DNA of 64,000 nucleotides from Mytilus californianus (taxonomy: Eukaryota > Mollusca > Bivalvia > Mytilida > Mytilidae). Of the stretch, positions 39,541-52,700 are shown in pieces. Positions within the stretch are counted from its first letter, which is position 1; each line of letters opens with the position of its first letter. The translations under genes and the position numbers were made by a program. The stretch spans positions 42,039,278 through 42,103,277 of the forward strand of contig NW_026262701.1 in NCBI RefSeq assembly GCF_021869535.1, written 5' to 3'. The notes beneath the pieces are model-generated. The model was not told the origin of the DNA. It searched no databases and worked only from the letters and a program-made list of their open reading frames with translations.

Positions 39541-39807
39541 TTACGAACTGGTAAAACTAGGAAACAGTTTAAAGGTTTTGCGTATATATATAATGCTGAA
39601 AACCAGTTTTACTATAGGATTTGACTGAAAGGTTACGCATTGTTTGGCTACTTCAATAGTTTCGTCATACAGAGGACAATGTGCAAATTTTAAAAACACG
39701 AATGAAGGTTCGGCATTCATCGTCACACGTTGAGTCATACCTTTCATTTTACCAACATATCCCAATCTGCAAAGGTTACACTGCAATTCGTAAACAATCC
39801 AAATCAA
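39541..39807 (-). pseudogene. Possible Penelope-like element GIY-YIG endonuclease fragment
   Basis: An 88-codon frame begins MIWIVYELQCNLCRLGYVGK and later has FAHCPLYDETIEVAKQ. The VY-x2-CxxC-x2-GYVGK pattern resembles the start of the GIY-YIG domain with its preceding CxxC in Penelope-like retroelements. The catalytic remainder is not evident and the frame stops early. It lies at the right end of segment C, with a damaged duplicate in B. This is a pattern-based guess; it could also be a chance frame. Confidence 0.3.
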
Positions 39808-39809
39808 TG

Positions 39810-40670
39810 ACGAATTGAGTATCTTTTAAATCAACATTTTACATGTACTGTAGTTTGGAAATATGCGGTGCGTTTAGACATTTAGTCCAAAAATATCTTG
39901 AAGCTGATTGGACACGACAGCGTGACATGAATATGAATTATTCCAGTTTAGTTGTTTGTTGCATCTGAGATAGACAACTGTTATTCCAGACGACACATTT
40001 ATTGTTCTTGATGACGTCTTTGACAGACCTTATCACCAGTGACGACTCACACTAATAAAGTGTCACAGAAAACAGCGAAACCAAGAATTTTACTAAATGA
40101 AGTTTATTTACAAGTTTACAAAAAACACGGTTCTCCAAAAAAAAAAAATTATACTTTCAAACAATGCATGGTTTATCTCCGACTATCTCAATATAAAAAC
40201 TGAAAGCAGTTTAAATTGCAAATACATATCCCATTCTTATCAAGCAGTATTCCATACTTCGAAAGTCACCTAGACTGTGTCTGTGCTCTGTACATATGTA
40301 TGTTGCTCAGTTTACCTCGACAGAGCCAGAGAGCACCTGCTGATGGCGTTGGAGAGCTGATTTGAAGCTATCTACTGGCTTAGCCTATTATATATATATA
40401 TTCTTCCAGCTGGTTCTAATGAACCAAAGTCTTAACGAAGAATAAGTTCAAAATATTGACTAAAAAATTCAGCCTGACTTAGTACTAACTAATTCCTCCA
40501 TAAGACCAGAAAAAAGATAGTATTCGTTTGCCGAGTTGAAAAATTAAAACAGTCGGTTATCTTTGTTTTATTTAGTGTAAATTGCATGTGTAACCATTAA
40601 TGATAACATTTTGATTTGTCCATAAATAAGCATGGGGCGAAAGATTATGTGGTGAGTAAAGACTGTTAAA
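39810..40670. other. Intergenic 5' flank of WDR59
   Basis: About 0.86 kb between the tandem segments and the WDR59 leader. The promoter should be here, but no TATA, initiator or CpG-rich core could be picked out. Mildly palindromic gctggttctaatgaaccaaag lies near 40410. Confidence 0.4.
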
Positions 40671-40673
40671 AAT

Positions 40674-40718
40674 ATGGATTCTCTTCGTCTCTATCCCCGT
40701 ACTGATGGAGATCCGTGA
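40674..40718 (+). other. Upstream ORF ahead of WDR59
   Basis: A 14-codon reading frame (MDSLRLYPRTDGDP, then TGA) ends three bases before the WDR59 ATG. Another ATG at 40705 is out of frame and overlaps the main start. Both would be in the 5' leader only if transcription starts upstream of 40674, which the sequence does not show. Confidence 0.35.
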
Positions 40719-40721
40719 AAA

Positions 40722-40772
40722 ATGTCACAATGGAGTGGCGAACAGTCAGTTGCAGAATATGGGGATTTGCAG
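40722..40772 (+). CDS. WDR59: WDR59 exon 1 (residues 1-17)
   Basis: Encodes MSQWSGEQSVAEYGDLQ and ends in phase 0 at a gtaaat donor. It matches the family's N-terminal strand (human starts MAARWSSENVVVEFRD). The ATG context is gaaaaATGt, with A at -3. Two upstream ATGs precede it (see the uORF entry). Confidence 0.88.
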
Positions 40773-43700
40773 GTAAATTAATTTAAAAATAAGTTCAATA
40801 TACTTGTAATATGATTTATTAGGGTATGGTGTACAATACTAATCTAGAGAAATGATTACTATTCAAAATTGTCAACCCATAAAAGTCATTTCCCTGAGGG
40901 CGCAGCCAAAAGTGAAATAATTTTAGGGTTGACCTATTTTGATGTTCATCGCTTCTAAGGGGACATAATGGTTTTATTATACTTTTAAGAATTCTTTTTG
41001 TATCTTAGAATTTCTTGTTTGACCATTCAGAACCAAGGTAAACTTTTTGTTAAATATTGATGGCCCTGATAAGGGCCAATTGTTAAGCCAACTTAAGGGC
41101 TATCCTTGGCACTATATAAATTTCCAAACTTGTTTCCTAGTCACTAGATGGACAGTTCTGACCTAGCCATTGTTTTGATGGGGAAAATAGGGTATTCATG
41201 GGTGAATAATCATGATAATAGGGTTTCTTAATATTCATCATGTGCATCGCACATTGTTAATTTTTAGTTATTCTCCATCAGACAAACAAGATGATTTTTA
41301 GATCTACAAAAATGACAATATGACCAAACAATTGGATGACACCTTAAAGAGTTATTGTCCTTAAAAGTTAACTGATGATTTTTATTCATATTTTTTTTTT
41401 TGCATTTTGGGCAAAATTTGTAGTAGTTAAAGAGAAACTGTAAACATAAAAAATGATCAGCAATACAACATCAACAACAAGATATTTTAATTATCTACTA
41501 ATCTGTTATGTTGGAGAGTGGCCAAATTATGTAACAATGGCATTGTTCAGGATGAAATTCATTTTTATCTTCAATGTCCATCACTTAGAACTGAAAGGTC
41601 CAGTTTCATTTTAGATTTGTCTTTTAAATTTACTAATTTTAAAATTTTTAATTACCAATCAAAATTTATATGGTTGATGTCAAATGAAGATCCTATTGTT
41701 AATAATATAATGATAAAATTAATAGATAGTTTAATAAAGACTAGAAGAGAAAAATTAAGTAATAAGACATGAGTGGCCCCAGCTCTTCCTTCAATAATAC
41801 AACGGTACTGATTGTGTTCACTCGCTCATTATCTTTGGGAATACACTGTGTTTGTTGTCTCCCTTTTCCAAATAGTTTTAGTTTTATTGTAATTTTTCAA
41901 TAAAAAAATCATCACAATTATTTGTACACTTTGAATTAAACTGTAATTGTTCTGCTCCTCTGGGCATCTTGATTGACAAATAAAATTGGTGTTGTTGTAA
42001 CAGTTGTACAATAGTATGATGAGCAGAGGATCCCTATTGATTTAAAAGTCACTGGCTTTAGTTACTAAACATAGACTGACATTTTTGCAGTAAAGTGGAT
42101 ATTATTGGTGCTAAACCTTACATGGATACATTTGGTTACACTTAAAGAAAATATCACGGTTTATTTTGATGTCACTAGGTATAAGGTCAAGGTCATAGTT
42201 ACTAAAAACAAATTTACTCTCTGAAATCATAACAGAAAAAATCCTATCTAAAACATGAAAAGCAGAAAAATATTAATTTCATAAAAACATAATGAATGTA
42301 TTGGAAATAAATTATTTTCTTACTCAACAGATATAAAAAATCCATGATCATGATGATAAAACACTTGTAAACAGATAAATTTAATTGTATTTAAACAAAA
42401 AAAAACAACTCAAGTTCTTTTTCGCTCTATATTATTTGCTTATTTTTTTAAAGCTTATTACCATGATTACAGTAGAATTTTAGGGTTTTTTTCTTATTTT
42501 CTTCCACCATAAATATAAGACTCAGATAAGGAAAAGGGCAGTGATCTTGTTCTTCAGAAAATTGCACAAATCAGTGCCAAAAACAATAAACCTCTGGACT
42601 CACTTGAAAAAAGTCCTAACGAGAACCCTACAGTGTGAAACTTCAAATTGTATCAGTGTCAATTGGCATAAGACATGCTCTTACTTGCATGGAGTCAAAA
42701 AAGTTACTAAAAGAGCCGTCAAAGCTACCAGGCTTATTATTCAGTATGCCCAGCATGTATTTTGTATGTGCATATGTATATTTACTCGTCAGTCATTCAG
42801 TGGAGCTTGAATCAAAACAGTTGGCCAATCAACTATGATGTTGAAGAACCTTGAAAAAAAAATTCAGAATAAGAAGTAAAAAGAAATGAATATATTAAAG
42901 ATCTGAAATCAACACCAAACGCATAGACGAAATACAGAAGTTGAAAAGAACACAACGGGTGATTCTAAACTTGATGATGATGATATTTCTCCATGAATGC
43001 TGGTTATTGCATGTGGGTAATTCACTCCGAAATGTTTCTCTGTATATTCAATACATGATAAATGATACAGGGCTGTACATCAGCAATCAATATATTTAAC
43101 TGGGATTGACTCTACACCAACAAGGGTGATTTTTACGTACAAACATTGTAAAGAGAGGATGTAAAAATCAATATTGATTTTTAGATACATGTATAAATGT
43201 ACAGTATGATGTATATATGGGTGTATTGTTTTACATTACAGGCAAGTGCAATGGCAGTGGACTGCACTGGACAATTTGCTGTCTTGGCTGGGTAAGTACT
43301 TAGACTTGATGATATAGATTTGATGTTTTGTCTCACTTTCGATGAATATTACAGAAAGCGAGGCATACTTGGCATAGGGATGCTAATCATGTAGCAGCAA
43401 CAAGGAAAGTGTAAACTGTTCAAATTTAGCTTTACATTTCATAAGGTACAATAGAAAAATCTAGAAGAGCTGAATACTTTAACTTTTTGATCTGCAGTTT
43501 CTGTCTGGCATGTATCCATTGTCCTTGACCTCATTTTCATGGTTCAGTGGTATAAGATAAGATATTTTTATTTCCAATTATGGGCATAAATTTCTCACGA
43601 AGTGATTTTGCAAGCGCTTGTCACTTTCGTAATTTGCAAAACTGTTTTCAAAATGAAAGTATTTCAAATCAATTTCGTCACTTAAATTTGGAAAGTGTAA

Positions 43701-46700
43701 AAATATTTTCGCATGAAAATGCTATACTACCTGTCTACATGTTTCTGACAAGTTTATGACCCTCAGCTAATTAACATTTACAACAGGTGTTATAAAGTTG
43801 TGATTACAGCTAATCCGCTTATCGCCATCGGATGGGTAACTAATCCGGTTAATTATTTTCCCCAGTAAAGTTAGTCAGTCTGCATTTTAATTTCAATATT
43901 TCTCAAGGCCAACGACCACAATTTGCAGTTCGTTTGTCGTAGTTTCGTCGTTTGAACAAAATAGTTTTTCCCCGGACAGTTTGCATTTTAATTTCAATAT
44001 ATCTAAAACGATCATAATTTGCAGTCCGTTTGTCGTAGTTTCTTCAAATGATCGTATTTTCGTCATTTTTGATATAAACGTTCAATTTCGATTAAAAAGA
44101 TAGAATTTTATTCAAAACAATCAGAAATGTTTTCATGTTAAAAACTTCCATCATCATCAACGAGTCAAACAGGTGCTTCTTTTAGGAATGTCCCCTGAAA
44201 CTGATTGAAGTATAACTTTGAACTAGATTTTCAGATCTTATATCCTAATCTTCATATTTTAGTGACACATCAGTCAAATCATGCAATTACTGCCTAGTAA
44301 ATTGATGCCTTAGTCCTTCAAAGTCTGACAAAGATGTATAGCTAGTAATATGCATACATCCTTGGTCCCTTGCTGTTACCCAAAATAATGTTGATTTTCA
44401 TCTCGCGCAAAAGTGACTAAAGCCCTCATCATCCTAGCTTAAACCCTGCTCACTTAACATAAGTTATTGGATGACAACATAACAGTCACTACATGTATAT
44501 TTGGTAATTTGGATCCTTGCAAGGTCTACATGTCTGCCAGACAAGGTTCACCTGACTTTGACCTCATTTTATGAATGGGTGACCTCATTTGCACAGTTAA
44601 TTGGTCAACGTTAATTATTTTGTGGTTATGACTGTTTCTCAGATATATACTACACATGTATAATCAATAAGTCAGCTATATTTGATTTATGAAATGATCA
44701 TAAGGTGAACATGTTTGTCTGCCAAGGTTCGTTTGTTACTTAAAGTTTTTTTCTGGATTTGTGATGTTTAGTTTATGTGATACTTGTTACAATGTATGAA
44801 AACCAAATCAGTAAAGCAGGTAAGACATTTCAGCTATTAACTGTTGTTTTTAGATTCTCATCAACTGTCAAGAAAAAGATTGACGTAGAATTCTATATAT
44901 ATATTATTTACATTCAATTTTAATATTCAACCCTGTATTTATAAATCATCGCTAAAATATCAAACCTGACCATTAATAACTTGACTGAATCTCAAGTGAA
45001 CTACATATATCTATATCTATATATATATATAGCTTACACCTTTGTGAAATGTGATTTTATATATTCAAAGCTTTAATAGTACAAGTACAAGTATCGTTTT
45101 TTTCTACAACATTTAGAAAATATGGTAATCACTGTTCATATTGGTAGAAAATTCCAATGAAGATTTGAAATGGATAACTTTTTTTTCTAGATGGAAAGTT
45201 CAAATGTTACACTTATCCAAAATGAAGTCATTAGCTATTTGGTTAATGATCAGATTGCTTCAATATCGTGAGGACGCTGTTTTAGTTGACATTAACTTGT
45301 ATTTACTTACTGTTCTCTTTTTTGTAGCCGTAAAGTGATGACCTTGGTAGATTTAGACAATCCAACTGATAGAGTAACAAAATTGACAAGACAAAGTAAA
45401 TTTGATATAAGTTGTGTACAGTGGCACCCCTATCCTGTTTGTGGAGACCTATTTGCTACAGCTGTAAGTTTGTTAGTTTTGTTCATAGTCTGCTTCAACC
45501 AGTTTTAAGATATATTGAGATCTAATTTATGATTGAATGGAAAAACTAATGTATCCAATGCATTTACTGAACAGTTGATCATTTCAAGGATTTTAAATTT
45601 CATGATTTTTAGGGCCAAACCTGTTAGTAGGGATTTATTTCATATTTTTCTTGTCCATGATTTTATTCCTCTTTAAATGTCAATTTTACCTTAGGGGATA
45701 TTTCATGTTTTTTTCTTATTCACGTAAAAAACAAAAAATAAATCTTTAAGTGGCCTTTTGGTGATTCTTATGACGACATGTGACTGTTATCTATGATACA
45801 TATATACTTTTTATATATTTTTTCTAATATTATATGCAATCTTTCTGTGAAGTTTCAGTTACATTTTTTGCATTTGTTTCACCATATTATATAAAGATAT
45901 TGTAATTGAAGGATAATGTTGTTATTTTCAGTGTAACCAGAGATTAGATTTATTTTCTTGGACGAGTTATGGAAATATCAATCAGAAATGTTCTATGAGA
46001 GGACACTCCAGAACTGTCAGGTATTTTTTCTTGGACTTAGAGATGATAATGATACAGAACCATATTAGTGATCTAGTGATATAAGAAAATTTAAAAATGG
46101 TATTATTAATATTACCAATAAGACAACCATCCACCAGAGACCACATGATGTTGATTTAATCAACTATAGGTCACTGTACAGCCCTCAACAATGAGCAAAA
46201 CCCAAACCGTAAAGGAAGCTATAATTGGCCCTGATTTGGCAAAATGTAAGACATTTCAACTTTTCAAGTAAGAAAACCAACTGCCTGATTTATGTTCACT
46301 ACAATAAAAATAAACAAATATGATAAAACCTACCAACGACAACCACTTATTTACAGGCTCCTGACTTAGGACAGGCACATGTATAGAATGTGCCAGTGTT
46401 AAACAAAACATGTTAACAAACTCTTGTAACATGCTTGTCTTAAGTAAGGGAAGTTATGGGTTAGAATTCCATCTGGGTCAAATCAAAGACTTTAAAAATT
46501 GTTATTTGCTGCTTCCCTGCTTAACACATGACAGTTAAGAGTAAGAGCAAAGATTGATCAGAAAAATTTGTCTTGTTAGCAAGCATATTGAAAATTAGGA
46601 TCATTGTGTCCTAGTACAAAGCAGGGTATCTGCATGTTGCATTAATAAGATATCCTCTTGACAATGCATGTTATATTTGCTGCCATCAATTAATTGATTA

Positions 46701-49700
46701 ATATTGATACCTACCTACCTACCTAGTCCTTGTTATGCCCGGAGGCACAAAGGGGAAAGACTAGATCTTTGCACTCATCTCTGTTCTGTGCTCTCTTTTC
46801 TATCTCGCCCCAATAATGAAGACCGTGACTGGAATATAATTTCTGAAGATAAAATCTTGAACACTCAAGCTTTGAAAAATAATTTTGATATGCTTTATAA
46901 CATAGTGATATTAGAAGTTAAATGCTATTAATTCAAGACATTTTTTGGCTTGATTTGTATGGTGCATATAAAATTCTGCCTAAATTTTTGATGTTTTTAA
47001 AATCCTACTATCATTCCAAATGTTTGCAATCGACTCATTCTAAATGCTGACAACAATTTGAAAAATAAACTATATACTTTTCAACATGGAGATACAAGAT
47101 TCAAAACATCTTTAAAATGCATACAATAGTTGTTGTGATAAAATGTTTTAATTGTGTGTTGGAGAATTCTAGAAAAAATAATTACCGGTATCATATGGAA
47201 AATTGAACCCATGGAAAATTGAACCTTGGGTGATTTTCCATAGCGGGAAATTGAAACCCCCATGAAAAATTGAACACACCTCTATAGACCTCATATTTTC
47301 AAATTGTCATAGCTATTTAAACTACTTTATATAGTTATAATGTTTAACCTAATGTACATTTGACATTTATTTAAAGGAAATACAGGGGGTTAAATTTTCC
47401 ATGGGGGTTGGGTTCAACTTCCCACTATGGAAAATTGACCCTGGGTTTAATTTTCCATATTAGATTTTGACCCCGGGTTCAATTTCCAATATTACACCTG
47501 TGTTAATAGACCAATTTGAAACTTGTGATTGCAGTAATTGGTAAATTGTCTAAGTTTGTTTTCATCTTTGTAAATATTTTAAGGATTTGAATTTTTTTCA
47601 GTGATTTAGATTGGTCTCCTTTTGATGTTAACATAATTGCTTCCTGTTCTGTGGACTCTTACACACATTTGTGGGATATCAGGTATTTGACAATAGTTGT
47701 TAGAAATACTTTATTTATGTGACTGTTTTCTTGAACAGAAAAATTTCCTATGTATTTAATGTTTTGGAGGTTCACCAAGGAGACAGCAACCAAAAAACAC
47801 AAAAAGGACATCTATAAGACAACATATAAGATTGTATCTCAAGTTCTAAAGCACACTGTGTCAATATAGAATAAATAGCTTTGACAGAAACTACCAAAAA
47901 TCAACAACATCATTACAGCATTTAACTCAATCACTTTGTAACAAACATGTCATCAGCCCAGCACCTATCCCCCTCCCTGAAAAAATAATCAAATAAAATC
48001 TTTCATTCAATAAACAGAATCTTCTTTGCAAGCAAGTTAAAAACTCACTAAAGTACAGATTTTTTGTTGTTGTTGAGTAGCTGTATCATTGATGTATACC
48101 AGACTTATGCTTTAATTCATATACAGTATCCTGTAAAAAGATCTAAAAAAAAAATACCATCCCTGCAACCATTGTATATGGTTAACACTCATCATCATCT
48201 TCAGCTTAACTCTTCAAAAAACCTCAAAATGTTATCACAATAAATAAGAAAACATCACCCAAAGGATTTCAATTACTCACAATCTTATTGCAACTAATTG
48301 AATATGCTTAGAAGACAAAAATCATTTGGGATTTGGGAAAAGAAAAAAAAAAGGAAATTTGTGTTGATAAATGATGGGCCTGTTTTATTATCAAGCAACA
48401 TATATGATGGGTTCTCCATGAAATTATGAGGCTGTTGTTAGAACATTTAGATATTGAAGAAAGGATTTTATAAACTTACAATTAATAATTTGATTTTGTT
48501 GCCTTACAGGGATCCAAAGAAACCAGCAAATTCATTTCAGACAGTAGGTAAGTGATGTATCACTATAATAAACATATAAACATATAATTATATATATATA
48601 TAAAAGGTTATCATTATGAGAGGTGTATTAAATGAAAAAAAAAAGAGAAAAAAACCATGGACCGATTCATGCTAACAACAATAAACAAAAACAATTATGA
48701 CAGCTAATAACCAATTATAAACACTGCATTATAGGCTCTTGTCTTGGGACAGGAACGCAAAGAAAGAGGCTTGGGTTATACAGATTTCAGTTTGTTCAAC
48801 CCTCCCCTTTCTTTGGTCAGTGGTTAACAGTCCAACGATAGGACAAACCTAGAAAATCCGTTGAAAAAGACTTCTCATCAAAATTGGTATTAAGCTCAAA
48901 CAAACAACCAACAAAAGGACAAAAGACTCAAAGTTCCAGAGGACTTGCAGTTACTGAAAGTGTTGAAAGTTCAATTTCAACTGATAGGTCAATATTTGTA
49001 TTATTCTATCAATATTACACACAGCCAAGACAATATCTGTGTTAACAGTTTAGTTGTTTTGCTTTAATGCATACTAAGTCAAGGAAAAAATAAAAATTTA
49101 CTTCATATTTGACACTTTAAAAGGCTAATTATAAAGTCTACAGAAAATTTAAGAGTGCTTTCAGTGTTTATTTCTTAAATGCTAATACTTTTTTGTTTAT
49201 AGGAAAAATTCAGATCATGGCAAAGAACGATAAAAATTTGTCTTTATTTCTGAGGTTTACTAAAATAAGGAATAAATCAGTATTAACATAGAGCATTAAT
49301 GATAGATTGTGACATTATGTTTTCTTTATCTTTATTTCCATAAACATGATAAACACTAAATCACTTGCTGTTTATTGTTAATAGCTGGAGCATCTCAAGT
49401 GAAATGGAACAAAGTGACTAATAACTTATTTGCTACAACACATGAAGGAGATGTAAGGCTGTGGGATCCAAGAGTAAGTTATCAGTGTAGATTTATAGAT
49501 TATTGAAATAAGGATATAGCATTGATGCATTGCTGTTTTACAGGCAAAACAAATAAATATGTGTCAAATATCCAGATATGAGCTGGAGTCATTTAATGTT
49601 TTTTCCAGATATTTGGAAATCTGATTTTTAAATCAAATCTTCTTTATAGGTCAAAGTTTTTTAGAAAAAATGCCTGTGGTAAAACAACGGCTGCTTTGTG

Positions 49701-52700
49701 AAAAGGCAATGACAACACATTATCCTCCTTCCCTATATCACCCTGCTCAGCTGCTCTGTATTCTCGTATCATGGCTTTGAGATGTGAGCAGACATTATCA
49801 GTGATGTAACAATGTCTGAGGTAGAAGTTATGAGCGGCATCACAATGTGTGAGAAGACATTATCAATCTTACTTTCGTCAAGCGTAATACTGTTTAAAGG
49901 AGGGAGAAAAGAACAGTGATAGAAAGATAAACAGGTTATTGGGTTTTTACACAGTGATATTGTAAAATATCAGCCACTCGACACAATGTAAAGCTTTTTT
50001 GCTCGCTCACTGCACTTACTTACCAAAAAGATTTACATTGTGGCTCGTGGCTGATATTTTACGATATCACTGTGTAGAAAACCAAATTAGCTGTACATAT
50101 CAACACAAAGTGTCAAAATTTAACATAAAAATTCAACATTAAAATGAACAACAAGCCTGGCATTACAACCTCTGTTCCAGGATAAATGGTTTACAATATT
50201 ACTGTATCAGTTATTTAAAGGAATCCAGTAAAAAACCACATAATTGTTGTAATAGGAAATGATTAAAAAGATATTTAACAAAAAATGCATGCATCTACAA
50301 AAGAGGGAGAAAAGGGGACTGTCTTGAAGGTTATTTTCATTAGCTCTATATCTGTAATTATATTTAATCAAAACTACATTTTGAAATTAATTTATTATTC
50401 ATATTTCTTTATGCTATATGTTCTGACACCCCTAGGTATGTGCACTACTTATATTCTTCAGACATTCTGGTCATTTTCCTATATATTTGCATTTAGATGG
50501 CAGATATCAAACTGATAAGATCTCCTTGGATGATAATAGTATTGTGTTGTTGTTTTTTAGAAGGGAAGTTCACCACTTCAATATATAGCTGCTCATTTAT
50601 CAAAGATCCATGGTTTAGACTGGAGTCCAGAAAGTGAGACAAACTTTGCAACCTCAAGCCAGGATGGTACTGTCAAAGTGAGTGTGTAAAAATTAGGATG
50701 TACGAAAAAAAATAAGCATATAATGTTCTTAGGTCGTTTTGCTAAAATGCTACTTGTCAATTATTGACATCACTTGGTGATATTAAGGATATTTGTGGTG
50801 AAAATTCCCTAGAGACCACCCAAGCCAACATATCACATTTTACATGATAATTAATTAAATCTTACTATTTTTATCACCTAATTTACTTAGATAAGGGCAT
50901 AACAATCAATTTAGAGTAACCTTTCAAGTAAGGAAAAGAGCAGATATGTATTGTTCAACATTTTTAATAAAAGATATAGCAACGAAATATTTTTGTAGAG
51001 TATTGTCAAAAGATATTATGCAATATCATTTATAAATGGTAACAATAATGGTTATTGAACATTTGCAATTTTTTCGTTTTGAATGTTTTGCCAGTTATTT
51101 CATGCATACTTGTGAATGTCAGCCTTTGTATAATATAAATAAAATCACAAGCTACTGCAATATAATATTCTAAAATATATATAAGCATGATTTTTGTATG
51201 TATAATTTCAGTTTTGGGATTCTTCCAACCCTCGTCAGAGTAAAGGTGTCATTACATCAGGTTCACCGGTATGGAGAGCTAGGTACACAGTAAGTTCTAT
51301 CTAAACATTAGCTTCCTCCAACCCATGTCAGAGTGTCATTACATCAGGTTCTCCTATATTGAGAGCTAGGTACACAGTTAGTTCTTTATAAACATTAGCT
51401 TCCTCCAACCCTTGTCAGAGTGTCATTACATCAGGTTCTCCTGTATGGAGAGCTAGGTACACAGTAAGTTCTTTATAAACATTGGCTTCCTCCAACCCTT
51501 GTCAGAGTGTCATTACATCAGGTTCTCCTGTATGGAGAGCTAGGTACACAGTAAGTACTTTATAAACATTGGCTTCCTCTAACCCTTGTCAGAGTGTCAT
51601 TACATCAGGTTCTCCTGTATGGAGAGCTAGGTACACAGTAAGTTCTTTATAAACATAAGCTTCCTCCAACCCTTGTCAGAGTGTCATTACATCAGGTTCT
51701 CCTGTATGGAGAGCTAGGTACACAGTAAGTTCTTTATAAACATTAGCTTCCTCCAACCCTTGTCAGAGTGTCATTACATCAGGTTCTCCTGTATGGAGAG
51801 CTAGGTACACCGTAAGTTTTATCTAAACATTGACACTGTGTTACTAGACAATAAATGTATAAGTTTTGGGTTGTTGGACTTGTGACTTCAAAATTTCAGC
51901 ACATTAAATAAAAGGAAAAGTTATACTGTATCTCTTGTATTTTGATACATATAATTTTGTTTTTTACACACAGGTAATAAAATACAATAAATATTCTTGT
52001 AGCCATTTGGACATGGACTAATAACAGCTGTTGTCCCCCAACTAAGAAGAGGAGAAAACTCTCTATATTTGTGGAATTTTGAAAATTATGTAGCACCAGT
52101 ACATCAGTTTGTCGGACATCAAGATGTTATTTTAGAATTTGAATGGAGAAAACAAGCAGAAGGTAATTTTAAAAGTGGAAATATTTTATTTGATTAATAT
52201 TATATTTATACATATCCTTCTGCAATACTCAAATTATCTGGATTTTTGCTGAAGATTGACCTTCAAGGGGGCCTCAATGGCTGAGTGGTCTTAGTAGTTC
52301 ATCTATTTTATCACTAGCTTATCAACACTGAGGTTGTGAGATCGAACCCAGAATATGGCAGGTGTGTTTGTACCCTGCATGGTAGGTGTGTTTGACTCCA
52401 ATCTTAATTGACTAGGATTGCCAGTTTTCCTGTTGAAGGTCTTGGTTTTCTATCGGCACTCCGACTTCTTTCACCAAAAAAAATTGGCACCCATTAAAAA
52501 TAGCCAAAAGTGCTGAAAGTGGCATTAAACACCAAATTTCAATCAATCCAAAAGTATGTTCAGGTGAGGGATCAGAGTCATTGATATTGGCAAATAACAT
52601 GAGACAGTAAAATAAATGAAAAGTGAATCACTAATTTTGAAATTCATTTTTTTTAAATTATTATTAAATAACCAAGAAATATTCTGTATTTATTCAGACC

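Larger units (their letters stand above)
33001..39790 (+). repeat. Composite tandem segment, copy C (5' truncated)
   Basis: Begins inside the unit, at the point equivalent to 27088 in B, and follows B to its right end. Differences include a roughly 0.76-kb insertion (34296-35057) and single-copy state of the 53-bp repeat. No gene was seen. Confidence 0.85.

Noticed and set aside
46704-46931. 75-codon frame in WDR59 intron 4
   Set aside because: It begins in a (CTAC)n stretch and shows no known domain. It resembles no LINE end as clearly as 30217 or 41497 do.
51962-52002. Acceptor-like cacacag immediately followed by gtaata, a recursive splice site pattern
   Set aside because: It lies only 30 bp before the true exon 10 acceptor, too close for a separate splicing step. 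Probably chance.
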